In this document: positions 1 to 5,935 of the stretch, piece by piece
Layout: the number at the start of each line of letters is the position of its first letter
Numbering within the stretch: the stretch's first letter is position 1
From: a virus
IMG/VR virus record: IMGVR_UViG_3300010150_000185
Coordinates: 1 to 23,198 of that record
Direction: 5' to 3' (one strand)
DNA length: 23,198 bases
The notes under the pieces: generated by a model
Told to the model about the DNA's origin: nothing
Seen by the model: the letters and a program-made list of their open reading frames with translations, nothing else
The model's database searches: none
Program-made: the position numbers and the translations under genes

Positions 1-273
1 CTGCTCGCGGCTGTCGCTAGTCGCGGTGAAGACGCGGTTTTGATAGTAGGTTTCCGTTACGGATACGGGAGCGATTGCCAGCACTACATATTTAGTCTCA
101 GTGCCGCGAGCGTATAGCTCAATCTCTTGGTAGCCAGCCATGTGATACTCCACATAGTTGCTAGCAGTCTCGCCGCCCTCGCGCCATGTTCGCTCTTCGC
201 CAGTGCTGATCGTGCCGATCTTGCGGTACTTGCGCCGCTCGTTGCCGTAACCATATTCGATAGTCTTAGTCAT
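1..273 (-). CDS. Unknown early protein, truncated by window edge
   Basis: The reading frame opens with ATG at 273-271 and runs 91 codons to base 1 with no stop, so the C-terminus lies outside the window. The start is well supported: a very strong Shine-Dalgarno (TAGGAGGG) sits 7 bases upstream, behind its own promoter. The N-terminus is basic and polar (MTKTIEYGYGNERRKYRK), followed by a glutamate- and tyrosine-rich stretch and a short hydrophobic strand (YVVLAIAPVSV). There is no signal peptide, membrane segment or motif I recognise. It sits directly downstream of the antirestriction-like gene and carries the same promoter/leader cassette, so it is probably also expressed early. Function is unknown; a host-takeover or anti-defence role is possible from position only. 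Confidence 0.75.
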   Translation of the reverse strand, partial: MTKTIEYGYGNERRKYRKIGTISTGEERTWREGGETASNYVEYHMAGYQEIELYARGTETKYVVLAIAPVSVTETYYQNRVFTATSDSREQ

Positions 274-280
274 TTGATTG

Positions 281-311
281 CCCTCCTACAGGCGTTGTCT
301 CAGTTGACGCC
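281..311 (-). promoter_or_regulatory. Leader hairpin plus conserved CCTGTAGGAGGG ribosome-binding site
   Basis: Downstream of P1 the mRNA begins with a small hairpin, GGCGT (311-307) pairing with ACGCC (295-291), that runs directly into CCTGTAGGAGGG (292-281). The same 12-mer, also preceded by a hairpin, occurs at 1236-1225 and 8327-8316. Confidence 0.55.
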
Positions 312-345
312 CCCAAAGTTACAGCATTATTTGGGGAACGTCAAC
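303..345. repeat. Imperfect inverted repeat overlapping promoter P1
   Basis: GTTGACG-C-CCCCAAA (303-317) is repeated inverted at 345-330 as GTTGACG-TT-CCCCAAA, around a 12-base centre. The arms cover the -35 box on one side and reach the -10 box and start site on the other, as expected of an operator. In a read-through transcript from the ArdC-like gene it would also fold as a stem of two 7-bp blocks with a small internal loop. No T-tract follows, so it is not a standard terminator. Confidence 0.55.
316..344 (-). promoter_or_regulatory. Sigma70-type promoter P1
   Basis: On the minus strand the -35 box is TTGACG (344-339) and the -10 box TAACTT (321-316), with a 17-base spacer. It lies in the 80-base gap between the ArdC-like gene and the truncated left-end gene. 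The bases upstream (ACAAAAGTG) match those upstream of promoter P2. The -10 is a weak match to consensus, so the promoter may need activation. Confidence 0.6.
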
Positions 346-353
346 ACTTTTGT

Positions 354-1217
354 TTAGGCTGCTTCTGCCTTATTTTCTGGGGTTTGCAGGTCATCCAGTA
401 AGTCGGATGCCTGCTGGGCCAGCTTCGCCGCCTTGTAGATCGCTCGCTTGTCATTCTGGAGCGCCTTGAGCCAAGACTTGATGTACTGAGCGTGATCCTT
501 ACGGGGCAGGTTCTCAATGCCCAGATCAGCGCAGAGAAACGTGGCGGTCAACTCAGCAACCAACTCTTCAAAGGCGTAGCTTTCTGAACCAAAGCCACCT
601 GACAAGTCGCGCTCGCATCGTGACTTGTGACCAGTCCAGTGGCCCAACTCATGAAGCGCAGTCCCGTAGTATGCCTGAGTAGATTTGAAAGCCTCTACCG
701 GGGGAAGCTGGATGTGGTCAAGCGCAGGGCTGTAGCAAGCGCGGTCACCGCCGTGTTGGATGTGAGCGCCAGTGTTACCGATAAACTCTTCGGCGTTGGC
801 GAGTCGCTCTGCCAGCGCGAGAGGCTCTGCCTCTACCTGCGCCTCGACGCCATCTACTTGCTCGGCGTTGAAGACCCACCACAGTCTGCTAAAGGGGATG
901 GTCTTGATCTTGCCAGTCTTCTCATCTTTCTCTTCGATGAAGTTAAACAGGATGATCGGCGTACCCTTCTCCCCCTTGCGTACCTGACCGCCCTCTTTCT
1001 TCCAAGCGTTATAAGTACCCCAGCGGCTATCGCAATAGGGCTGAGTCATCAGGATAAAACGGTTGATGCCGTTATAGTGATTGCCAGTAGACATTGACAC
1101 TGGGCGAGCGCCGCCAAGGTTGATCCACGGCTTTTGCCAGCAACCCAAGTCGACAGACTCTAACTGAGAGATAACGTGCTTGGTAATGGCCTCGTAAGCG
1201 TCAGCTTTCTTTTTCAT
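354..1217 (-). CDS. ArdC-like antirestriction protein (ssDNA-binding domain plus zinc metallopeptidase-like domain)
   Basis: This 287-residue protein has the two-part layout of the ArdC/TraC family. An N-terminal DUF1738-type ssDNA-binding domain spans roughly residues 5-125 and shows the usual pattern of W27, the RPVS and YNGIN segments, W66 and the KKEGGQVRKGEKG loop. A C-terminal metallopeptidase-like domain (about 140-270) has the HELGH zinc motif at 189-193, followed by WTGH and the EELVAE segment at 217-222 that carries the third ligand. In plasmids ArdC protects incoming DNA from type I restriction and binds single strands. Here it is most simply an early anti-defence gene protecting injected phage DNA. 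It has its own promoter and a strong RBS 6 bases before the ATG, separate from the replication operon. The zinc motif is intact, so peptidase activity is possible but unproven. Confidence 0.85.
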   Translation of the reverse strand: MKKKADAYEAITKHVISQLESVDLGCWQKPWINLGGARPVSMSTGNHYNGINRFILMTQPYCDSRWGTYNAWKKEGGQVRKGEKGTPIILFNFIEEKDEKTGKIKTIPFSRLWWVFNAEQVDGVEAQVEAEPLALAERLANAEEFIGNTGAHIQHGGDRACYSPALDHIQLPPVEAFKSTQAYYGTALHELGHWTGHKSRCERDLSGGFGSESYAFEELVAELTATFLCADLGIENLPRKDHAQYIKSWLKALQNDKRAIYKAAKLAQQASDLLDDLQTPENKAEAA

Positions 1218-1224
1218 GTTGAAT

Positions 1225-1256
1225 CCCTCCTACAGGAAGCTGGCAACAGCGCCAGC
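1225..1256 (-). promoter_or_regulatory. Leader hairpin plus conserved CCTGTAGGAGGG ribosome-binding site
   Basis: The predicted start site of P2 is near 1260. A perfect 6-bp hairpin follows 4 bases later: GCTGGC (1256-1251), loop GCTGTT, GCCAGC (1244-1239). Two bases further on is CCTGTAGGAGGG (1236-1225), then the ArdC-like ATG at 1217. A hairpin at the 5' end of an mRNA commonly protects it from decay, and the SD is close to ideal. Confidence 0.6.
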
Positions 1257-1266
1257 GATGGGATCA

Positions 1267-1295
1267 AAGATACGCCCTTATTAAGCTAACGTCAA
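1267..1295 (-). promoter_or_regulatory. Sigma70-type promoter P2 for the ArdC-like gene
   Basis: The -35 box TTGACG (1295-1290) and -10 box TATCTT (1272-1267) are separated by 17 bases, in the 94-base gap upstream of the ArdC-like gene. The 20 bases 1288-1307 match 337-356 at 19 positions, so this promoter and P1 share the -35 box and its upstream flank. Confidence 0.7.
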
Positions 1296-1311
1296 CACTT
1301 CTGTTTACACT

Positions 1312-1695
1312 CTAATTCCAAGAAACCATGCGATATTCAGGGTCATTCTGGAATTTTTTTAACTCCTCACGATAGTGTTTGGCTATTTCTTTTCGCAGTG
1401 CGTCTGTTGTCTTCATAATGCCCTGAGACTTTTCCCTCAAAATTGCCATGTGCCCCTCACCCAGCGTGGACTCTAGCCAATCATGAAACGCGACTGGGTT
1501 TTCTGTGAAATAGCGATGACTCGAATGGGTGAGCGTCACTGCATTATCAAAACTCCACCGGAGAATTTTCGCTCGGCGTCCATAAATGTGAGCGCACTCT
1601 AAAGCATCCTCTCTCCCCGTATGCAGACACCTGCCGTCTCTAGCTCGCACTGCCTTGCTAAACCAAATGTCTGCCGTGTCTCTTTTTACTGCCAT
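1312..1695 (-). CDS. NinG/HNH-like recombination nuclease, divergent zinc site
   Basis: The 127-residue product begins at ATG 1695, which overlaps the upstream stop as TGATG; a longer frame to 1776 lies wholly inside the neighbour and is not used. Residues 10-75 follow the pattern of lambda NinG/Rap-type and related HNH proteins: WFSKAVRARDGRC, then LECAHIYGRR, RWSFDNAV and HRYFTENPVAF. NinG-type proteins act on branched DNA in phage recombination. The second half (80-127) is a charged helix with no match I know. The zinc ligands look altered: the usual CxxC knuckles are C23-L-H25 with C34/H36, and H57/H60 where CxxCH is expected. The NinB-like gene nearby in the same operon supports a recombination role. 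A generic HNH endonuclease is the alternative. Confidence 0.6.
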   Translation of the reverse strand: MAVKRDTADIWFSKAVRARDGRCLHTGREDALECAHIYGRRAKILRWSFDNAVTLTHSSHRYFTENPVAFHDWLESTLGEGHMAILREKSQGIMKTTDALRKEIAKHYREELKKFQNDPEYRMVSWN

Positions 1696-1946
1696 CAGTG
1701 AAAATCCAAGTCCCTGTCCGGAGTAAAAACAATCGCGCTTATCTCTTCCAACTCGGTGTTGTAACAAGTCATCCACAAGTCAAAAAACTCATCTAAAGGC
1801 ATCTTAATTGTCAAACCCTCGGGGAAGGTGTCGGTGTAAACATCTGTCTGTTTCGGGTTTGTCTGGTTTGTAGTTGCACCCCCGACTGTTGCAGTCAGCA
1901 ACAACGCCTCTCCCTTCGGTAAATCAACTTTAAATACAGGAATCAT
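1695..1946 (-). CDS. Small unknown phage protein
   Basis: An 83-residue acidic protein with alternating beta-like segments (IPVFKVDLP, ALLLTATVGG, GLTIKMPLDEFFDLW) and a C-terminal ISAIVFTPDRDLDFH. I do not recognise a family. Its ATG overlaps the stop of the phosphoesterase gene (ATGA) and its stop overlaps the NinG-like start (TGATG), so it is translationally coupled on both sides and is very probably a real gene. The residue pattern suggests a small beta fold; no catalytic motif is visible. Confidence 0.7.
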   Translation of the reverse strand: MIPVFKVDLPKGEALLLTATVGGATTNQTNPKQTDVYTDTFPEGLTIKMPLDEFFDLWMTCYNTELEEISAIVFTPDRDLDFH

Positions 1947-3103
1947 ACTCTCGGCCTCACGGTAACTCTGGCAACTTCGCCAGCAGTTTTGTCATAAGTG
2001 ATTGCTTTTGCCCCCCTGCGGGACACCCAACCCCCCCTTGCGGCGTAAGCATCCCTTCCGCTCAGTGTTGGGTGCATCTCTGCAATTGCCCCGCCGTCTT
2101 CAATTAATCTTTCATGGTGATAGTGCCCGGTGTGGATGTAGGTGTAACTCGCTTTACCCCACATCTCTCTAAAGCGCGGCTCACTTGCAAACAATTTATG
2201 CAATTGCGCGAGCTTTACTTTGTGACCATGATGAAAGCCCAGCATCGTCTCGCCATGAAGATAAGCATAATATGGGAAGTCGTTGTCGATCACTGCCAAA
2301 CGAGGCTCATCGCCGAACATGTGCTTAATGTGCTTGCGCAACCAAATGCTACCTGAGATGTCATGGTTGCCCTCTGCCGATACCACAATCACCTCATCGA
2401 ATTTCCGGAGCATCATCATCACCGCCTCAGTCATCACAGACATCGCCATTTCTACCAGCTTTCCGTAGCGGGTGTCCGCGTCCAATATGTGACCGGACTG
2501 CGGCGTAACGCTGAGAATCCCATCCCAATGCAGAAAATCGCCTAACTGGCAAAGCACTCCCGTCTTAGCCCTCGGGGCTGACTTGATCATGTCATTGATT
2601 GAGTTGAGGAACACATCTCTCGCTATGCCTACATCCCAGTCATCGCCTGTCTCCGCCTCGTAAGCGTACATCCCCAGATGAAAGTCAGTGATCGTCAGTA
2701 GTGTCAACAAGTTCTCATCGCATGACTTCGGCGGCTGAGTTGGCTTAAACTTTTTTAAGTTTTCTTGCGCAGACTCTAGTCGCTCTATCAAAATTTCAAA
2801 CTGTCGTTTTTCGTCGGTTTGCGACTTTACCCACTGCCGGACTGGGTTGCCGTCTTCGTCATAAAACGTCGACACCCCTTTAATCTTGTGGCCGTCCGGT
2901 ACAGGGTTTTTCCAATCGTGGTCTGGGCTGTAACCCCTATGGGCCGCTTTACCCTTTACGACTTGAATGTGATCCCGCACGGTACTGCGAGACATATTGA
3001 GTTTCTTGGCGGCTTGGTACTGAGACAGACCCTGTACGTGGGTTAGCTCAATCACCAGCAATTGTTTTTCTGTGTCGCAAAACTGCAATAATGGATGCTC
3101 CAT
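1943..3103 (-). CDS. HTH-metallophosphoesterase (calcineurin/Mre11-SbcD-like fold)
   Basis: This 386-residue protein joins two parts. Residues 10-55 form a helix-turn-helix of the sigma-region-4 type (LTHVQGLSQYQAAKKLNMSRSTV), followed by a linker with the WKNPVPDG and GVSTFYDEDGNPVRQWVK signatures seen in phage homologues. From about 132 a calcineurin-like phosphoesterase follows with all metal motifs in order: D140-x-H142, GDFLHWD (188-194), GNHD (245-248), HHGH (291-294) and GHYHH (326-330). The fold includes nucleases of the SbcD/Mre11 group, and within this recombination cluster a DNA nuclease acting on ends or hairpins is the best inference; a phosphodiesterase with another substrate is possible. 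The ATG follows AAAAGGGGG by 5 bases. The domain call is firm, the substrate is not. Confidence 0.85.
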   Translation of the reverse strand: MEHPLLQFCDTEKQLLVIELTHVQGLSQYQAAKKLNMSRSTVRDHIQVVKGKAAHRGYSPDHDWKNPVPDGHKIKGVSTFYDEDGNPVRQWVKSQTDEKRQFEILIERLESAQENLKKFKPTQPPKSCDENLLTLLTITDFHLGMYAYEAETGDDWDVGIARDVFLNSINDMIKSAPRAKTGVLCQLGDFLHWDGILSVTPQSGHILDADTRYGKLVEMAMSVMTEAVMMMLRKFDEVIVVSAEGNHDISGSIWLRKHIKHMFGDEPRLAVIDNDFPYYAYLHGETMLGFHHGHKVKLAQLHKLFASEPRFREMWGKASYTYIHTGHYHHERLIEDGGAIAEMHPTLSGRDAYAARGGWVSRRGAKAITYDKTAGEVARVTVRPRV

Positions 3104-3104
3104 A

Positions 3105-3539
3105 TTAGCCCCCTTTTAGTTCCATATACTCCGATTCTTGCGGACATGAAAGCCTGCATCCATGATCCAAGCCCCAAGCCATAACCTGATCCATAAAGTC
3201 CAACATCTCACCCCGATCCAGTCCACTTGTCTCTCGCACTTGGTCAGGAATTACAGTCTTGCCTATTATCCTATTTTCTGTGCCCAAAAACTTGTACTTT
3301 AGCAACTCCTTCATTTTTGCTTCTGTAATGTCAGCGCCGCGAGACGCAAAATGTTCTGCCATCTCCCTGCACCAAACGTGAAACAAGGCGTTCTGAGAAA
3401 GAGAGCGGCGGTCAACATACCGCTTTACTTTCCACTCTACGGGATGCTCCCAATTCCATTCGCTCTCCAAATAATCAGCGAAATAATCTAGGCGCTGGCG
3501 TAGTTGATTTTTGTCTTTGACTATCCAGAACTCACCCAT
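3105..3539 (-). CDS. ninB: NinB family recombination protein (lambda Orf homologue)
   Basis: The 144-residue length matches lambda Orf/NinB closely. The conserved RRSLSQN segment is at residues 44-50 followed by a helix (ALFHVWCREMAEHF), and the C-terminal LDRGEMLDFMDQV...GLDHG pattern at 107-127 corresponds to the MRVGEFAELLELIQ...TERG region of Orf. Lambda Orf binds ssDNA and SSB, helps load the annealing protein and can replace RecFOR in Red recombination. Here it lies between a small phage protein and the HTH-phosphoesterase, with an annealing-protein candidate and an SSB-tip protein upstream in the same operon. It overlaps the preceding gene by 8 bases; GGAG lies 7 bases before the ATG. 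Confidence 0.75.
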   Translation of the reverse strand: MGEFWIVKDKNQLRQRLDYFADYLESEWNWEHPVEWKVKRYVDRRSLSQNALFHVWCREMAEHFASRGADITEAKMKELLKYKFLGTENRIIGKTVIPDQVRETSGLDRGEMLDFMDQVMAWGLDHGCRLSCPQESEYMELKGG

Positions 3540-3879
3540 CGCAATGCTCCGGTGTTAATTCTGGCAGATCGGTTGCGGGCCTATTGCTACTGGTTTGCTC
3601 TCTTGTTCTAAAAAATCCCTCCGCCTCGGGGAACTTCCTCATATACGCCCGCGCATAAAACGGCCTGTAGTTGTTGTTCAACTTAAACATTGTAACGCCG
3701 TCTCCACCAATATCTTTTTCCCACCGGATGCGCTCAAATATTGCGTACACTGAATAGTTCTTGAACCCCCGACTGCGGATGTCTGCCGCAAATTGGACAA
3801 ACATATCCCACACTTCCGGATGCTTTTCGTGAAACGCTCTCACCTGCTCGCGCATCTCATCAAGCCGTGTCTTTTCCAT
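3532..3879 (-). CDS. Conserved small phage protein, function unknown
   Basis: A 115-residue protein of a type often seen in replication regions of phages and prophages, with the recognisable segments FHEKHPEVWDMF, RGFKNYSVYAIFERIRW, KLNNNYRPFYARAYM and GFFRTREQ. No enzyme motif is apparent. The aromatic/asparagine pattern suggests a compact helical protein, perhaps DNA binding. It starts within the last 20 bases of the helicase gene; the SD GAGGAGG lies 4 bases before its ATG. Membership of the family is recognised from memory; function is not known to me. Confidence 0.75.
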   Translation of the reverse strand: MEKTRLDEMREQVRAFHEKHPEVWDMFVQFAADIRSRGFKNYSVYAIFERIRWEKDIGGDGVTMFKLNNNYRPFYARAYMRKFPEAEGFFRTREQTSSNRPATDLPELTPEHCDG

Positions 3880-4837
3880 GACGCCTCCTCGGTATGTCTA
3901 CCCTAATGCTCGCCGCATTTTCTTTTCTCTTGAAGGTCTGCCCCGGCCCCTCAAACAGAGAAAGGGTTCCTTCAAACGAATGGTGTCTTTGCTTCGCTAC
4001 TATTAACTTGAAATCAAAGCCCTTTTCTATCTCGCTGTTTTCTCTATCTGTCAGCGGTATCGACTCCTCCATCTTTTTCTTTGCCCGCACCCTCAGCTTG
4101 TTGTGCCACGCTATCAATAACAAGTGAGCCTGATCAGTAATCGTCGACCCGCCCCTCACATCAAAACGTGTCGGCACATACTCATCGCCGCCGTGTTGCG
4201 GCTTCCGAACATGATGTACAACGATAATGTGAATCCTGAGCGCATCAGCCAAAGCAATAAGTTGATTAAAAAACAACCGCTCCTTTTCTGTGTCCTCCGT
4301 CACCGACATAAACTGCAAGTTATCCAAAGCGACAACATCGCACCCCCGCTTCGCCATCGCGGCAATGCACCCCAGCGCCTGAATCGGGCGCACTGAACCT
4401 ATCGCCCTGTACCACCAGATACGATCTCTAGCCCACTCGGCAAAGTCTTCCGCGAACCCCCGTGCAACCGAATCAACTGCCGCCGCCTGCTTGCACATGA
4501 GCTTTGCCGTGTCAGTCAGACGCATCTCAAACGACGCCAGACCTACCTTGTGATCCTTCGCGCAATGCACAAGCACCTGCGATAACAGCGTTGACTTTTT
4601 GTGTCCATTAATCCCAGCCAGCACCGTCACCTCCGACTTGCGCAAACGCACCAAGTCTTCAGTGTTGGGAAACGGTAATGGGATGCCGTGAGCCTCTTGC
4701 GACTCCTCAATCGATTGCAGGAACTCATCTTTAAATGCGTCAATGCCTACAACGTCAACATCCTCCACCTGCGCATAAATCTTTTGCAGGTCTTTGTCAG
4801 TAAAGTCCTCTACCTCGCGCCTCGGTATCTGATTCAT
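3860..4837 (-). CDS. Replicative DNA helicase, DnaB/Twinkle-type RecA fold
   Basis: The 325-residue protein is a stand-alone SF4 helicase domain without a primase part. Walker A is GINGHKKST (75-83), Walker B is the hydrophobic strand ending in ALDNLQ (170-174), motif H3 is HIIVVHHVRKP (203-213), motif H4 is RGGSTITDQAH (228-238), and a KQRHHS segment near 285 resembles the KQR motif before the C-terminal strand. It should form a ring that unwinds the fork. It is coupled to the loader-like gene by an ATGA overlap. One oddity is that the glycine before the catalytic lysine of Walker A is replaced by lysine (HKKS rather than HGKS); the key K81 and S82 remain. The N-terminal 60 residues are too short for a DnaB N-domain. 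Confidence 0.85.
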   Translation of the reverse strand: MNQIPRREVEDFTDKDLQKIYAQVEDVDVVGIDAFKDEFLQSIEESQEAHGIPLPFPNTEDLVRLRKSEVTVLAGINGHKKSTLLSQVLVHCAKDHKVGLASFEMRLTDTAKLMCKQAAAVDSVARGFAEDFAEWARDRIWWYRAIGSVRPIQALGCIAAMAKRGCDVVALDNLQFMSVTEDTEKERLFFNQLIALADALRIHIIVVHHVRKPQHGGDEYVPTRFDVRGGSTITDQAHLLLIAWHNKLRVRAKKKMEESIPLTDRENSEIEKGFDFKLIVAKQRHHSFEGTLSLFEGPGQTFKRKENAASIRVDIPRRRHGKDTA

Positions 4838-5448
4838 CGCACATACTCCTCATTACCAGATTGACCCTGCTCTTTGCTGTTCCAGTTTGCTAGCGCGGCC
4901 TGCCACGACTTCATCGGGTTCTTGCCAACCCTCCAGCCATTTGACTCATAGTAATTATAGAAGCGAGCCGCAATTCTGCCGGGGTAGTTCATCTCCCGAC
5001 ACCTAGCCTTCACCATATCTAGCGCGGGCTTCTTCATCCCTTTCTGTTCTATTCTCTTCTTTTCTATTCTATTAGGAGGGACTTTATCCGGAGTGTGTCC
5101 GGAGTTTGTCGGGACACTGTTAGTGTTGCGCATCAACTTGAGAGTGTACTCATCTGAACGGCCTGCCATTTTCAGACAGGTTATTCTGCCTTCAGCGTTC
5201 TCAAAAAGACCTAGCTCGCACATGAACCTCATCATCTCTTCGATAACGTCACGGTGAATGTTTACCTCTGCCGCGATAAGCTCCGCGTCCTCTTCAAGCT
5301 CAAATGTCAGGTTGTGCGGCTCTACTGTCCTTGCCACACACTCCAGCAAATACCAGTAGACACCGTAACCCTCCATCCCATACTTGAGGCGCAACCGCTT
5401 CAGCTTCGCGTCAATGCTTGCGTTTGAATCGTGCTTAAACCACTTCAC
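4834..5448 (-). CDS. Replication initiator / helicase-loader-like protein
   Basis: The 204-residue protein begins with the MKWFKHDSNASIDAKLKRLR pattern of the DUF4373 (Lin1244/Lin1753-like) family and forms a winged-helix-like N-domain to about residue 100. A polar linker (105-140) follows, then a C-terminal module with RFYNYYESNGW (162-172) and NPMKSWQAALANW (177-189). That tail pattern is typical of phage replisome organisers and DnaB-loader proteins. The start is GTG at 5448, overlapping the primase-module stop as GTGA, and its own stop overlaps the helicase ATG. Placement between primase module and helicase fits origin binding or helicase loading. The exact role is inferred. Confidence 0.75.
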   Translation of the reverse strand: MKWFKHDSNASIDAKLKRLRLKYGMEGYGVYWYLLECVARTVEPHNLTFELEEDAELIAAEVNIHRDVIEEMMRFMCELGLFENAEGRITCLKMAGRSDEYTLKLMRNTNSVPTNSGHTPDKVPPNRIEKKRIEQKGMKKPALDMVKARCREMNYPGRIAARFYNYYESNGWRVGKNPMKSWQAALANWNSKEQGQSGNEEYVR

Positions 5449-5867
5449 TCTGAACCCCCAGAATTTTGCTTAACTTTGTCGACAAAGCCGTTGCGCTTGC
5501 CGCCTCTTTTGAGCGCGTCAGCATACGCCTTCTTGTCGGCTTCTGTCAGGCGCTTTCCTGACTCCCGAGCGTACTCCCCAAGCTCCACGATAAAATCGTC
5601 CACAGACTCTCTCCCCGCCCTTCTCATAGGCGCTGGATAGTGCTGTGATGTCTCTGGAAATAGCGTCGACCAGTCAAGCCCGACAGCCGTGATAACGTCT
5701 AAGGCCGAGCAACCAGACCAGCACTTTAATAGCACCTTCCCGTCTGGCATCTCATCTACCGCCAGTGATGGACTGAGATCATTATGCGCAGGGCAAACCG
5801 CAATCCATTTCCCCTCTCCTAGTTGCTTGTATTTTTCTAACCTATCAAGCAATTCCTGTGCCGCCAT
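5445..5867 (-). CDS. Primase zinc-binding module (CHC2-like), no catalytic domain visible
   Basis: I start this gene at ATG 5867, 5 bases after an AGGAGG, rather than at the in-frame ATG at 5903, which lies in the loop of a hairpin and has no SD. The 140-residue product carries a CHC2-type zinc ribbon: CPAH (C25, H28), a SPSLAV strand, and CWSGC (C49, C53), followed by the helix ALDVITAVGL. In primases this ribbon reads the template for priming. The remainder (70-140) is charged and helical and has no TOPRIM or polymerase motif, and the downstream helicase has none either, so the catalytic part of the primase is missing or encoded elsewhere. Confidence 0.75.
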   Translation of the reverse strand: MAAQELLDRLEKYKQLGEGKWIAVCPAHNDLSPSLAVDEMPDGKVLLKCWSGCSALDVITAVGLDWSTLFPETSQHYPAPMRRAGRESVDDFIVELGEYARESGKRLTEADKKAYADALKRGGKRNGFVDKVKQNSGGSE

Positions 5868-5885
5868 TGAATCCTCCTGTATAAT

Positions 5886-5914
5886 GGCAAGGGAACTCCC
5901 CATGAGTCCTTGCC
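5886..5914 (-). promoter_or_regulatory. Long hairpin just upstream of the primase-module RBS
   Basis: The minus-strand message folds as GGCAAGG-ACTC (5914-5904), loop ATGGG, GAGT-TC-CCTTGCC (5898-5886): 11 base pairs with one 2-base bulge. It ends 7 bases before the AGGAGG (5878-5873) and shares 3 bases with the neighbouring hairpin at 5912-5928, so the two compete. It could control primase translation or serve as a binding site. Confidence 0.6.
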
Positions 5915-5935
5915 CAGTTACGCTGGGCTTTTTTT
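5912..5935 (+). terminator. Intrinsic terminator on the plus strand
   Basis: A perfect 6-bp stem GCCCAG/CTGGGC with a 5-base loop (TTACG) is followed on the plus strand by seven T. On the minus strand the same hairpin is preceded by seven A and has no T-tract, so it works as a terminator only for plus-strand transcription. No plus-strand gene is visible, which makes its purpose unclear: it may stop antisense transcripts entering the early operon. Confidence 0.65.

Noticed and set aside
627-1097. Long plus-strand open frame opposite the ArdC-like gene
   Set aside because: It is the mirror of a clear family member, has no RBS, and its product has no coherent pattern.
5865-5903. Upstream ATG at 5903 as the start of the primase module
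   Set aside because: It lies in a hairpin loop, has no SD, and adds 12 residues not needed for the zinc ribbon; ATG 5867 has AGGAGG at a good distance.
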